Shown: positions 18,343 through 26,342 of the stretch, piece by piece
Layout: each line of letters starts with the position of its first letter
How positions within the stretch are numbered: position 1 is the stretch's first letter
DNA from: JBGPTF01 sp041490445
Lineage (GTDB): Bacteria > Acidobacteriota > Terriglobia > Acidiferrales > UBA7541
Direction of reading: 5' to 3'
NCBI GenBank assembly: GCA_041490445.1
Contig: JBGPTF010000014.1
Coordinates: 51,077-115,076, forward strand
Length of the DNA stretch: 64,000 nucleotides
Made by a program: the position numbers and the translations under genes
Notes under the pieces: generated by a model
The model's input: only the letters and a program-made list of their open reading frames with translations
Databases searched by the model: none
What the model was told of the DNA's origin: nothing

Positions 18343-18708
18343 ATGTCTCAGACCTTCTCCCCGGACTGGATTCCCGATAAAGGGCGGCGGCGCAGCCTCC
18401 GAGTATTGCTGACCATACCGGTGATCATCGCTGGCGAAGGCGCTGCGGGAAAAGACTTTCGGGAAGAGACGAAGACATTGGTGGTCAACGCGCACGGCAC
18501 CCTGGCGTTGCTTTCAAACTCTGTCGCGCAGGGACAAATCGTGACGATTACCAACAAGGCCACCGAGCAGAAGCTTTCCAGTCGAGTTGTGTATCTCGGA
18601 CCCACGCAAGGCGGCAAGACCCAGATCGGCTTGGAATTCACACAACCATCGCCGGGTTTCTGGCGAATCGATTTCCCGCCGGACGATTGGAAAGTCCCGG
18701 AGAATTAA
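18343..18708 (+). CDS. PilZ-domain protein with altered c-di-GMP motif
   Basis: 121-aa stand-alone PilZ domain. The N-terminal arm RRRSLRV contains RxxxR. The second motif, normally [D/N]xSxxG, reads NAHGTL and so lacks Ser and the last Gly. The core continues with GQIVTITN and GLEFTQPSPGFWRIDFPPDDW, an ending shared with other PilZ proteins here (28299 and 29054). Family assignment rests on the arm plus the beta-barrel pattern. Binding of c-di-GMP is doubtful because of the motif change. It is followed by a convergent DUF3108 gene. Confidence 0.75.
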   Translation: MSQTFSPDWIPDKGRRRSLRVLLTIPVIIAGEGAAGKDFREETKTLVVNAHGTLALLSNSVAQGQIVTITNKATEQKLSSRVVYLGPTQGGKTQIGLEFTQPSPGFWRIDFPPDDWKVPEN

Positions 18709-18730
18709 ACGACCGTCGGCATCTGCTGCG

Positions 18731-19543
18731 TTACTTCGCCGCGCCTGTCAATTCCGCACGCACACTGCCGAACGGAAGATCCGCTTGCATCAGGACGGGA
18801 GTTCGCGCCGCATCCTGAGCCAGCCAGACGGAAAATTGCGCCTGAGGGGTCTGCTGGCCGGGCTCAAAAACCTGCACGGAAATCTTCGATGTGGAATACG
18901 TGCCTGCCGGCACGGTTACCAGCTCATTCGCCGAGGCAAGCTGTGCGTGCATGTCGTACAGCTTTCGTCCGTCGTAGATCGGCGTGACTGCCGAGGCATC
19001 GCGCTGCCAGTTCATTCCCCGCAAAAAATAGAGCGCGCCGATCGGGTCACGCGTGCCGGGCAATACCACCACGCTGGGCGCATCGCTGCGCGGCGAACTC
19101 CCCTGGGGCACCAGCCGGATCACGTTGTTCTCTTGCTTGCCCTGTTCGCGCAGGTACATCTCGTATTGATGGCTTTCGAGCGTCCCCGCATCGCTGTAGG
19201 AATCAAACTGGTCGTCAATCGCGAAAAGGACACGCACCGGATTGAGCGTATGCGTGATCGCGCGAAGGTGCCAAGTATCCCAACCATGCAAGTCGCGCCG
19301 TTCCGCCACTGTCAGCCTCACCGTCGCCGCGCCCGCGAAGCTCGACCAGCTCACCCGGTAATCAAGCTGTTCGCCGACGCGGAAGAGTGGCGCCGCAATG
19401 ACCGTTGGCTTCGGGTCTGCCTTCGGCCGCGAATGCGCCCTGCGTTTTGCCTGCCCCGCCAGCGGTCCGGCGGCCAGGATCGCCAGCCCAACCGCAAGCA
19501 GCGCCGCGCAGAAGTGCGGGACAGGTGGGCTCTCTCTCGTCAT
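18731..19543 (-). CDS. exported DUF3108 protein
   Basis: 270-aa periplasmic or cell-envelope protein with a signal peptide (AALLAVGLAILAAGPLAGQA, about 13-32). The DUF3108 pattern is visible: FRVGEQLDYRVSWSSF, then AGAATVRLTVAE, and later YDGRKLYDMHAQ and FEPGQQTPQAQFSVWLAQDAARTPV. Function of the family is unknown; members often sit among envelope genes. It stands alone on the minus strand, converging with the PilZ gene and divergent from the SDR at 19740. Confidence 0.82.
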   Translation of the reverse strand: MTRESPPVPHFCAALLAVGLAILAAGPLAGQAKRRAHSRPKADPKPTVIAAPLFRVGEQLDYRVSWSSFAGAATVRLTVAERRDLHGWDTWHLRAITHTLNPVRVLFAIDDQFDSYSDAGTLESHQYEMYLREQGKQENNVIRLVPQGSSPRSDAPSVVVLPGTRDPIGALYFLRGMNWQRDASAVTPIYDGRKLYDMHAQLASANELVTVPAGTYSTSKISVQVFEPGQQTPQAQFSVWLAQDAARTPVLMQADLPFGSVRAELTGAAK

Positions 19544-19739
19544 ACTTAGTTAGACTAATCCGAATCCCCAAACGTTGTTTCGCAAGAAATCACTATCGTT
19601 TCCATTCTTGCCCGGGTCCCCCGGACGGGCTATAGTCGAGCGGCTTCGAAAAACAGGTCGCCGAACAGAGCGTTCGAAGCATTCCAGAACTTGCCGGCGT
19701 CCCCGCCGCGGTCGTCAAATTCCAAGGAGGGTTTCCCGC

Positions 19740-20681
19740 ATGCGCTACCTTGTCACCGGAGGCGCTGGATTCATCGGTTCCAATGTGGTGGATGAGCTCC
19801 TTCGCCGCGGCCAGAGCGTGGTCGTCCTTGACGATCTCTCCGGCGGCAAGGAGGAGAATCTCGCCGCCGCAAAGGGCAAGTTCGAATTCATCCCGGGAAG
19901 CATTGTGGACCTGCCGGTGGTGCAGCAGGCCTGCCGCGGGGTGGACTACGTGATTCATCTGGCGGCGCGCACGTCGGTGCCCCGCTCCGTGAAGGACCCC
20001 CTCGAATCCAATCGCGTCAACATTGATGGCACCCTGAACGTGCTGGTGGCCGCGCGCGATGCGAAGGTTCGGCGGTACGTTTTTGCCGCATCGTCTTCCG
20101 CCTACGGCGAGACGCCCACGCTGCCCAAGGTCGAAACAATGCAGCCGTCGCCCATCTCTCCCTACGGCGTCACAAAGTTGGTGGGAGAGATGTACGCGCA
20201 GGTGTTCGGCCGCGTCTACGGGCTCGAAAACGTCTCGCTGCGCTATTTCAACGTGTTCGGCCCGCGGCAGGACCCCACCTCGCAATACTCCGGCGTGCTC
20301 TCGCGTTTTATCCTGGCGCTGCTCGATAACGCCCAGCCGGTTGTCTTCGGCGACGGCGAACAATCCCGCGACTTCACCTATGTGGACAATGTCGTAGACG
20401 CCACGCTGCGCGCCTGCGAAGCTCCCGGCGCATCAGGAATGGTCTTCAACGTTGGCACATCAGCCCGCATCACGCTGAACGATACGCTCAAGCTGCTTGA
20501 AAAACTCTCCGGTAAGCCCGTCCGCGCAAAGTACGACCCGCCGCGTACCGGCGACATTCTCCACTCGCAAGCCGACATCAGCCTGGGACGCCGCGTGCTC
20601 GGCTACAATCCGCGCGTCGGCTTCGAAGAAGGCCTCCGCAAGACCTGGGAGTGGTATCAGCAAACATACGGCAAGAAATAA
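19740..20681 (+). CDS. NAD-dependent epimerase, UDP-glucose 4-epimerase-like SDR
   Basis: 313-aa extended SDR with GGAGFIGSNVVDEL (residues 7-20), HLAARTSVPRS, an active-site ASSSAYGE strand and catalytic SPYGVTK. The start at 19740 has a clear AAGGAGGG site. Upstream in-frame ATGs (19575) add a basic, unaligned leader. Its pattern (FNVFGPRQDPTSQYSGVLSRF) is typical of UDP-glucose/UDP-GlcNAc 4-epimerases. Together with the UDP-sugar dehydrogenase at 16290 it could supply epimerised uronic acids, but this pairing is inference. Confidence 0.88.
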   Translation: MRYLVTGGAGFIGSNVVDELLRRGQSVVVLDDLSGGKEENLAAAKGKFEFIPGSIVDLPVVQQACRGVDYVIHLAARTSVPRSVKDPLESNRVNIDGTLNVLVAARDAKVRRYVFAASSSAYGETPTLPKVETMQPSPISPYGVTKLVGEMYAQVFGRVYGLENVSLRYFNVFGPRQDPTSQYSGVLSRFILALLDNAQPVVFGDGEQSRDFTYVDNVVDATLRACEAPGASGMVFNVGTSARITLNDTLKLLEKLSGKPVRAKYDPPRTGDILHSQADISLGRRVLGYNPRVGFEEGLRKTWEWYQQTYGKK

Positions 20682-20682
20682 A

Positions 20683-21387
20683 CTATCTTCCTGTTGCGGC
20701 AGTTTTCTCGCCCGGCCCTCCATCACGCAAATAGACAGGCAATTCGATGAGGCTATCGACAAGGATGTCAGGAGGAAACTCGGCCAGGCGCGCGCTTCCG
20801 AGCCCGTAGGTGACGCCGCAGGCCCATGTGCCTGCGTTGCGCGCGGTCTGCACGTCCACTTCGGAATCGCCAACGATCATCGCTTCCCGCGGCGCAGCGC
20901 CGAAATCCCGCAATAAGATTTCCGCGCCCATCGGGTCGGGCTTTTTTCGCTCGAAGCTGTTGCCACCGTAAACGTAGCGAAAATACCGCGCCAGGCCCAG
21001 CCCTTCGATGATCGCGTGGCTGAACTTCACCGGCTTGTTCGTGAGCACGGCCATCTCGCGCCCGGCAAGCTGTTCGAGTCCTTCGCGCACCCCGGGATAC
21101 GGCAGTGTGTTATCGAGCATGTGCGCGCGGTAGTATTCGAGAAAGTAAGACAGGCCGCGCTCCACGTCCGCGTCGGTTGCGCCCTCGCCGAGCGCGCGGC
21201 GAACCAGCGTCGGCGCCCCATTACCCACATAGCTGTAGATGAGCTCGTCTTCGAGCGGCGCGCGGTCCATGTGCTCCATCGCCGCATTGACGGCCAGGAC
21301 TAAATCGAGCTTCGAATCAATCAGCGTGCCGTCCAAATCGAAGATCAGGACGCGCACGCCGCCGAAGCGATGATTCTCGTTCCCCAT
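20683..21387 (-). CDS. HAD phosphatase, phosphoglycolate phosphatase-like
   Basis: 234-aa HAD subfamily IA hydrolase. Motif I is FDLDGTLIDS (about 16-25), motif II is VLTNKPVKFS, motif III Lys is in RKKPDPMG, and motif IV is IVGDSEVDVQTARNAG. A helical cap lies between motifs I and II. Members dephosphorylate 2-phosphoglycolate or similar small phosphates in the cytoplasm. The stop lies 1 bp from the stop of the convergent SDR gene, so there is no room for a separate terminator. Confidence 0.87.
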   Translation of the reverse strand: MGNENHRFGGVRVLIFDLDGTLIDSKLDLVLAVNAAMEHMDRAPLEDELIYSYVGNGAPTLVRRALGEGATDADVERGLSYFLEYYRAHMLDNTLPYPGVREGLEQLAGREMAVLTNKPVKFSHAIIEGLGLARYFRYVYGGNSFERKKPDPMGAEILLRDFGAAPREAMIVGDSEVDVQTARNAGTWACGVTYGLGSARLAEFPPDILVDSLIELPVYLRDGGPGEKTAATGR

Positions 21388-21547
21388 TCCGAATCTGCAC
21401 CTGTAGCAGAACCTTTTATTGTAGTGGAGTCATCCAAGAACGGCGTGCTGATTTTCCCGGGTTGCCGCCTCCAGTCGTTGGCGCGGCTGCCCGGCGCTGT
21501 TAGAATGTCCCGTTTTCTAGGTCGCTCTGCATTCGTGCTGAGGACAC

Positions 21548-22894
21548 ATGGCTGAAATCTTCCCGTTCGCCGCCTATCGCTACAACCCGCAGCGCGTCGA
21601 ACTTGAAAAGGTCGTCACCCAGCCCTACGACAAGATTTCTCCGGCGATGCAGGAATGCTATTACGCCGCGAGCCCCTACAACCTGATCCCCGTCGAAAAG
21701 GGCAAGCCCTCGCCGAACGATTCCCCATCGGACAACGTGTACACCCGCGCGGCGCAGAAGCTTGAGGAATGGATTCGCGAAGGCATCCTCGTGCGTGATG
21801 CCGCGCCTTCCCTCTACGCCTATTTGCAAGATTACGCGGTCCCCGGCACGCACACGCGGCGCGAACGCCGCGGGTTCATCGCGCTGGGCCGGCTCGAAGA
21901 TTATTCCGCCGGCGTCGTCTTCCGCCACGAGCACACGCTCTCCGGGCCGAAGGCGGACCGGCTCGAACTGCTCCGCCAGACGCGCACGCAGACCGGGCAA
22001 CTCTTCCTCCTCTACGACGATCCTGCCGGGAGGGTTGATGCCGTGCTTGCGCAAGTCGCGCAACAACCCGCCGCGGTCGAACTGCGCGACGAGTACGACG
22101 TTCTCCACTGCCTGTGGCCTGTGTCCGACCCCAAGGTCGTTCAAAGCATCGTCGCTGCGATAGCTGGCCAAAAACTTGTCATCGCCGACGGCCATCATCG
22201 CTACGAGACGGCGCTTGCCTATCGCGACGAATGCCGCGCGCGGGTGGGGATAACCGACCGGGGTGCTCCGCACGAACGCGCCCACGAATGGGCCATGATG
22301 ACGCTCTTCAACAGCCGCTCCAAGGGGCTCACGATTCTCCCGACCCACCGCGTCGTCGCGAATCTTTCCCGGTTCGATCTCGAGCGTTTCCGCGTCGAAG
22401 TTTCACCCTACTTCGACTGGTATGCGTATCCTTTCGCAAACGAAGCAGAGCGGCCCGAGGCCTATGCCGAATTCCGCGAGGACCTCGAAGGACGTGGCAA
22501 GGAGCATCACGCGATTGGCGTATACGCCGGAAGAGGCGCTTTCTATCTCTTTCTGTTGCGCCGCGGCGGCGATCTCGAACAGTGGTTGCCGGATCTTTCC
22601 GCGCGCCAGCGGCAGCTTGACGTGGTCTTGTTGCATCGGTTGATGTTTGAAAAAGGGCTAGGGATCACGGCGGAAGCGGTCAGGTCGGAAAAGCACCTCA
22701 CCTACGAACGCGAAATGGATGCCGCCATCGCTGCGGTGGACCGCGGCCAGGCGCAGCTCGCCTGCCTGCTGAATCCGGTGCGGGTCGAGCAAGTGACGGG
22801 CATCGCGCTCGCGGGCGAAGTGATGCCGCAAAAATCTACGGACTTCTATCCCAAACTCCTGAGCGGGCTCGTGCTGTACTGCTTGGACCGGTAG
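21548..22894 (+). CDS. DUF1015 family protein
   Basis: 448-aa cytoplasmic protein matching DUF1015 along its length. It has the N-terminal EIFPFAAYRYNPQRV, TQPYDKISP and YNLIPVEKG, then GHHRYETALAYRDE in the middle and a conserved end, MPQKSTDFYPKLLSGLVLY. The family is widespread and sometimes annotated as an uncharacterised SpoOJ- or HPr-kinase-associated protein; its function is not known to me with certainty. It is divergent from the HAD gene (160-bp gap) and convergent with the STAS gene. Confidence 0.87.
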   Translation: MAEIFPFAAYRYNPQRVELEKVVTQPYDKISPAMQECYYAASPYNLIPVEKGKPSPNDSPSDNVYTRAAQKLEEWIREGILVRDAAPSLYAYLQDYAVPGTHTRRERRGFIALGRLEDYSAGVVFRHEHTLSGPKADRLELLRQTRTQTGQLFLLYDDPAGRVDAVLAQVAQQPAAVELRDEYDVLHCLWPVSDPKVVQSIVAAIAGQKLVIADGHHRYETALAYRDECRARVGITDRGAPHERAHEWAMMTLFNSRSKGLTILPTHRVVANLSRFDLERFRVEVSPYFDWYAYPFANEAERPEAYAEFREDLEGRGKEHHAIGVYAGRGAFYLFLLRRGGDLEQWLPDLSARQRQLDVVLLHRLMFEKGLGITAEAVRSEKHLTYEREMDAAIAAVDRGQAQLACLLNPVRVEQVTGIALAGEVMPQKSTDFYPKLLSGLVLYCLDR

Positions 22895-22898
22895 AGAG

Positions 22899-22931
22899 GG
22901 GCGCGGCGACGGAACGCTCCGGGCCGCGCCA
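22899..22931. terminator. bidirectional hairpin between convergent genes
   Basis: An inverted repeat, GGCGCGGC (22900-22907) and GCCGCGCC (22923-22930), forms an eight-pair GC stem with a 15-base loop. It sits between the stop of the DUF1015 gene (22894) and that of the STAS gene (22949). No U-tract follows, so efficiency as an intrinsic terminator is uncertain. Confidence 0.45.
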
Positions 22932-22948
22932 CAAGGAAAGGTTTCCGC

Positions 22949-23296
22949 TTACTTCCCGAAGCTCGAAACGGCGGCTGCTTCGTTATCGAAGGTCTCGAAA
23001 ACCGTGTAGAGCTTCGTGACCTGCAGCACTTCGCGGAATTTCGAGCCCAGGTTGGCGAGCTTCAGCGTCGCGCCCTGCGAGCGGGCGCTGTGGAAGCTGG
23101 CTACCAGCGTGCCCAGCCCGGCGCTGTCGATGTAGGTGACGTTTTTCATGTCGAGGACGATTTTTTTCTTCCCGCCCGCCAGCAGGCCTTTCACCCGCTC
23201 GCGGAACGCGTTGCTTTCCTCGCCCAGCACGATGCGCCCTTCGATTTCCACGACGGTCACGCCATTCACTTCTCGATCCGTCATTCTCAGTGCCAC
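22949..23296 (-). CDS. STAS-domain anti-anti-sigma factor
   Basis: 115-aa single STAS domain of the SpoIIAA/RsbV type. VVEIEGRIVLGEES is the first strand region. KIVLDMKNVTYIDSAGLG carries the serine normally phosphorylated by a partner anti-sigma kinase, and the C-terminal half matches SQGATLKLANLGSKFREVLQVTKL. No RsbW-type kinase or sigma factor is adjacent, so its partner is elsewhere. Similar stand-alone proteins are common in Acidobacteriota. Confidence 0.9.
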   Translation of the reverse strand: MALRMTDREVNGVTVVEIEGRIVLGEESNAFRERVKGLLAGGKKKIVLDMKNVTYIDSAGLGTLVASFHSARSQGATLKLANLGSKFREVLQVTKLYTVFETFDNEAAAVSSFGK

Positions 23297-23393
23297 GTTT
23301 TAGCCTCCTGGCGACGCTGAAACTTTGCCTTGTTCTTGCCGGGAAGTTCCCTTCTCCCGGATGATTGCCGGCCCGCGGTCCGGATCGTCCCGC

Positions 23394-23567
23394 TCAGTAG
23401 TAATCCGAGCAGGACATATAGTACCCGCAAGAGGGACAGATCAGCTTGCAGCTTCGCGCTTCCAGCCGCTCAAAACAACGCGGGCAGTGCAACGACGCAT
23501 TTCCCGCTCCCTCGGCGGGCTGGGCCGAACGCAGGGCCTTTTCGGTGGACGGTTCGGCCTGGTTCAT
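23394..23567 (-). CDS. small zinc-ribbon protein
   Basis: 57-aa protein made largely of a zinc ribbon: LHCPRCFERLEARSCKLICPSCGYYMSCSDYY has two CxxC knuckles plus extra cysteines. The start at 23567 (MNQAEPSTEKALR) is chosen because the longer reading adds a basic, low-complexity leader. Nearly identical short ribbons accompany envelope genes in other bacteria, with no known function. It may be monocistronic. Confidence 0.65.
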   Translation of the reverse strand: MNQAEPSTEKALRSAQPAEGAGNASLHCPRCFERLEARSCKLICPSCGYYMSCSDYY

Positions 23568-23769
23568 GGATACCTTACAGGCGGAAAGTTTATAGCACAA
23601 CCAGCGCGGCCGGGGAAGCACAGGGCTGCCACTTTTCTGTTCTCGCCGCCGCTCCAATCAGCCGAGCCTCCTGCCTCGGATTGCCCCTCCCCGCCCGGCT
23701 GGATTGAGCGTAGAATGAATGCAACCGAGGACACTAGCGCAGCATCTCCAAGAGTAAAGCGAGGCTGCC

Positions 23770-24534
23770 ATGAAGCAATCCATCCGAATCGGGCTGGGAC
23801 TTGTACTCCTCTTAGTCGCTTCGAATTGCGCACGGGCGCAACGCGGCAGCGGCGTTCGTATTTCTTCCGTGCCCACTGTGCAGCATGTTTCCCCGATGGC
23901 CACGTCCACGGTGATTCGCTCCCGCGGAACCGCCACTCCGATGCAATCCGGTGCATCTTTCCATTCTTCCATGAGGATTCCGCGCGTTGTTGCCCTGGGC
24001 AGCAATGGATTCCCGCTTTCTGTCAGAGACCTGTTGAACCCGTTTCCCGGTTTCGGCTTTGATTTCACCCATTTCGCCGCGGTGACTCGTGACCTCGACG
24101 TGCGCGCGCTGATTGATCCCGTCACGCAGCTGCGCCTGGCGCAGGCCGAGCGCCTGCTCAGAGAGACACCGGTGACGCCTGCCGTGTTCCCACTTTTTAT
24201 TCCACAGATGCCGGTCGTCCTGTTGGAGCAAGCGCCGCCTGTCATCATCATTCAGCAGCCCGCGCCGGTCGTGCAGACTCCCCCGGCGCCCGAAGCCGAA
24301 GCTCAGCCTGCCGCCGCACCTGTTTCGGCGCCGGTGCCCGATATCGGTGAATTCATCCTCGTTCAGCGCGACGGAAGCCAAATTTCTGCCGTGGCATTCT
24401 CGCGGCAGGGCGACCGCATCATCTATGTCACCCGCGAGGGCGCGCGCCGGTCGTTGCCGCTGGCCAGCCTCGATGGCGACGCCACCGCGCGCGCCAACGA
24501 GGAGCATGGCACATTCGTGCAGCTTCACCTCTAG
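23770..24534 (+). CDS. secreted protein with C-terminal small beta domain, unknown function
   Basis: 254-aa protein with a clear signal peptide (IRIGLGLVLLLVASNCARA, about 5-23). A central region of about 100 residues is followed by a Pro/Ala/Gln-rich linker (about 155-190). The C-terminal segment (about 192-254, EFILVQRDGSQISAVAFSRQGDRIIYVTREG) resembles a small beta-meander seen in exported hypotheticals. I do not recognise a characterised family. The ribosome binding site AAGCGAGG precedes ATG 23770. The next gene, also exported, begins 21 bp downstream. Confidence 0.7.
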   Translation: MKQSIRIGLGLVLLLVASNCARAQRGSGVRISSVPTVQHVSPMATSTVIRSRGTATPMQSGASFHSSMRIPRVVALGSNGFPLSVRDLLNPFPGFGFDFTHFAAVTRDLDVRALIDPVTQLRLAQAERLLRETPVTPAVFPLFIPQMPVVLLEQAPPVIIIQQPAPVVQTPPAPEAEAQPAAAPVSAPVPDIGEFILVQRDGSQISAVAFSRQGDRIIYVTREGARRSLPLASLDGDATARANEEHGTFVQLHL

Positions 24535-24555
24535 CCGTCCACTCGAGGCGAGCCG

Positions 24556-25266
24556 ATGATCACGTTTCCCATCCGCCGCGGCTGCCTGCGAAAAATTCCT
24601 CCAGCATCCTCCCCCATGCGATGGAGAGTTTGGCTTCTGCTCTCGTTGTTGGTCGTTTGGCTGCCCCTGGGCGCAGCCGGAGACAAGGAAAAGCGTGCTT
24701 TCGGCAAGTACGTTCTTGCGGGCGTGGAAACCATCCCCGTTGACTACGGTTGCATCGATTTTGTTTCATGGATGAGTGCCAAATCATTCTTTGAAGGCAT
24801 GGAATGGATCAACACTCCCCAAGGCGTGGTGTTCTCCAAAGATGGGAAGCCGGTGACGGAATTTCCTGAGACGCTGACTCTTACGATGCGCCCCTACTTC
24901 TTTTGGTGTACTTCTCCCGAACCCTTAGACTCGACACCTCTCTCACCGATACCTCTGAATCTAAGATCCATGAAGGCTTCCCAGTTTGATCTTTTCTGGA
25001 GGCGCGGCGAAGAGATGAGGCCCGTAGTGGGTTACACGGTCAAAATCATCCCTCCACCCCATTTTAGCGAGTCAGGGACTGAACAATCGACCTTCGAATT
25101 GGAACTGCCGGGGAAGGACGTGCCCCTCACGGACGCTTTGGTTGTGGTTTTCAAATCGCGCGATAAGAAGCCCCTATTCCGCATCGCCGCTCGCCTAGAC
25201 TACATTGTCCTTTTACAACAGAAGATCATTCTCTCGAACTCGCAAACGAATACTCCTCAAAAATAA
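24556..25266 (+). CDS. exported hypothetical protein
   Basis: 236-aa protein, not recognised. A hydrophobic segment, WRVWLLLSLLVVWLPLGAAG (about residues 22-41), is probably a signal peptide. ATG 24616, which would start directly at MRWRVW, is an alternative start. The mature part is mixed alpha/beta with aromatic clusters (TMRPYFFWC) and no catalytic motif I can identify. Base composition is lower in GC and codon use is less biased than in neighbours, suggesting a more recently acquired gene. Confidence 0.6.
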   Translation: MITFPIRRGCLRKIPPASSPMRWRVWLLLSLLVVWLPLGAAGDKEKRAFGKYVLAGVETIPVDYGCIDFVSWMSAKSFFEGMEWINTPQGVVFSKDGKPVTEFPETLTLTMRPYFFWCTSPEPLDSTPLSPIPLNLRSMKASQFDLFWRRGEEMRPVVGYTVKIIPPPHFSESGTEQSTFELELPGKDVPLTDALVVVFKSRDKKPLFRIAARLDYIVLLQQKIILSNSQTNTPQK

Positions 25267-25278
25267 TGTGACGCCGGA

Positions 25279-26229
25279 TTACTTGGACGGCGGCCGGGCC
25301 GGTTCGGGCATGAAATAACCGGCTTCGGCGGGGAGTCCGGCACGCTCGAATTGGATGGTGCTGTGGGTGATGTGAAATTCGCGCGCGAGGCGCTCGTTCA
25401 CGCGTGCCAGAATCCGTTCGCTCTCTTCCATGTGCATGTCGGGGATACGGATGTGGCAGGAAAGCGCGTGGAGGTCGGTGCCCAGCGTCCAGATATGGAT
25501 ATCGTGGACCTCTTGCACGCCTTCCACTTGCAACACGGCTCGCGCCACTTCTTCGAGGTCCAGATTCCGCGGCGAACCTTCCAGCAGGACGTGGCTCGAC
25601 TCGCGCAGGATTCCCATCGCTGACCACAGCACGAGCACGCCGATCGCCGCGCCAATGAGCGGGTCCACGATCTGCAGGCCCGTCCAGCGAATCCAGAATG
25701 CGCCTCCCAGAATCGCCACGTTGGACAGCGCGTCGCCCGCGTTGTGCACCACGATGCAGCGCAGGTTCAGGTCGCCGCGCCCGCGAAACAGCGCCAGAAC
25801 AATTCCGCCGTTGATCGCCAGCGCCAGCAGCGAAATCCAGATCATGACGGCCGGATGGGTTTCTACCGGGCGCCGGAATCGCGCGTACGCCTCGATCAGG
25901 ATGTAAATCGCCACCAGTGCCAGCAGCATCGCGTTGACGAACGCGGCCAGAATCCCCGCGCGGCGGTAGCCGTAGGTCTTCTCCGGCGTCGGCGGGCGCT
26001 TCGACCAGCGCACCGCGAGCCACGAAATCACCAGCGTGGGAATGTCGGTAAGATTATGGATGGCATCGCTGACCAGCGCGATCGAATGGCCCAGGTAGCC
26101 GCCGGCCAGTTCCGCCGCCACCAGCACCAGCGTCACCAGCACGGCGATCCCCAGAATGCCGGTCAGCTTCCCCGGCACTAGGTGAGAGTGGCCGTGAGTT
26201 TCGGCGCCATGCGCGTGGACGTGCATCAC
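25279..26229 (-). CDS. cation diffusion facilitator (zinc/cobalt efflux, CzcD type)
   Basis: 316-aa CDF transporter exporting divalent metal ions by proton antiport. It has a His-rich N-terminus (MHVHAHGAETHGHSHL), six hydrophobic helices and the transport-site motifs DAIHNLTD (helix II) and HNAGDALSN (helix V). A C-terminal cytoplasmic ferredoxin-like domain (about 215-300) carries HDIHIWTLG and LSCHIRIPDMHMEE. Length and motifs are those of CzcD/ZitB. It is divergent from the MBL-PilZ gene. Confidence 0.93.
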   Translation of the reverse strand: MMHVHAHGAETHGHSHLVPGKLTGILGIAVLVTLVLVAAELAGGYLGHSIALVSDAIHNLTDIPTLVISWLAVRWSKRPPTPEKTYGYRRAGILAAFVNAMLLALVAIYILIEAYARFRRPVETHPAVMIWISLLALAINGGIVLALFRGRGDLNLRCIVVHNAGDALSNVAILGGAFWIRWTGLQIVDPLIGAAIGVLVLWSAMGILRESSHVLLEGSPRNLDLEEVARAVLQVEGVQEVHDIHIWTLGTDLHALSCHIRIPDMHMEESERILARVNERLAREFHITHSTIQFERAGLPAEAGYFMPEPARPPSK

Positions 26230-26342
26230 CCGGATTCTACCCGCACTCGCGCCCCGGCCGACAGCCCCAGTTGCGGTGCCGCTGCGGGGATTGAACGCAC
26301 TCTGCGAATGCCAATTGACTTCGCTTTCTCCCCCTGCCTACC

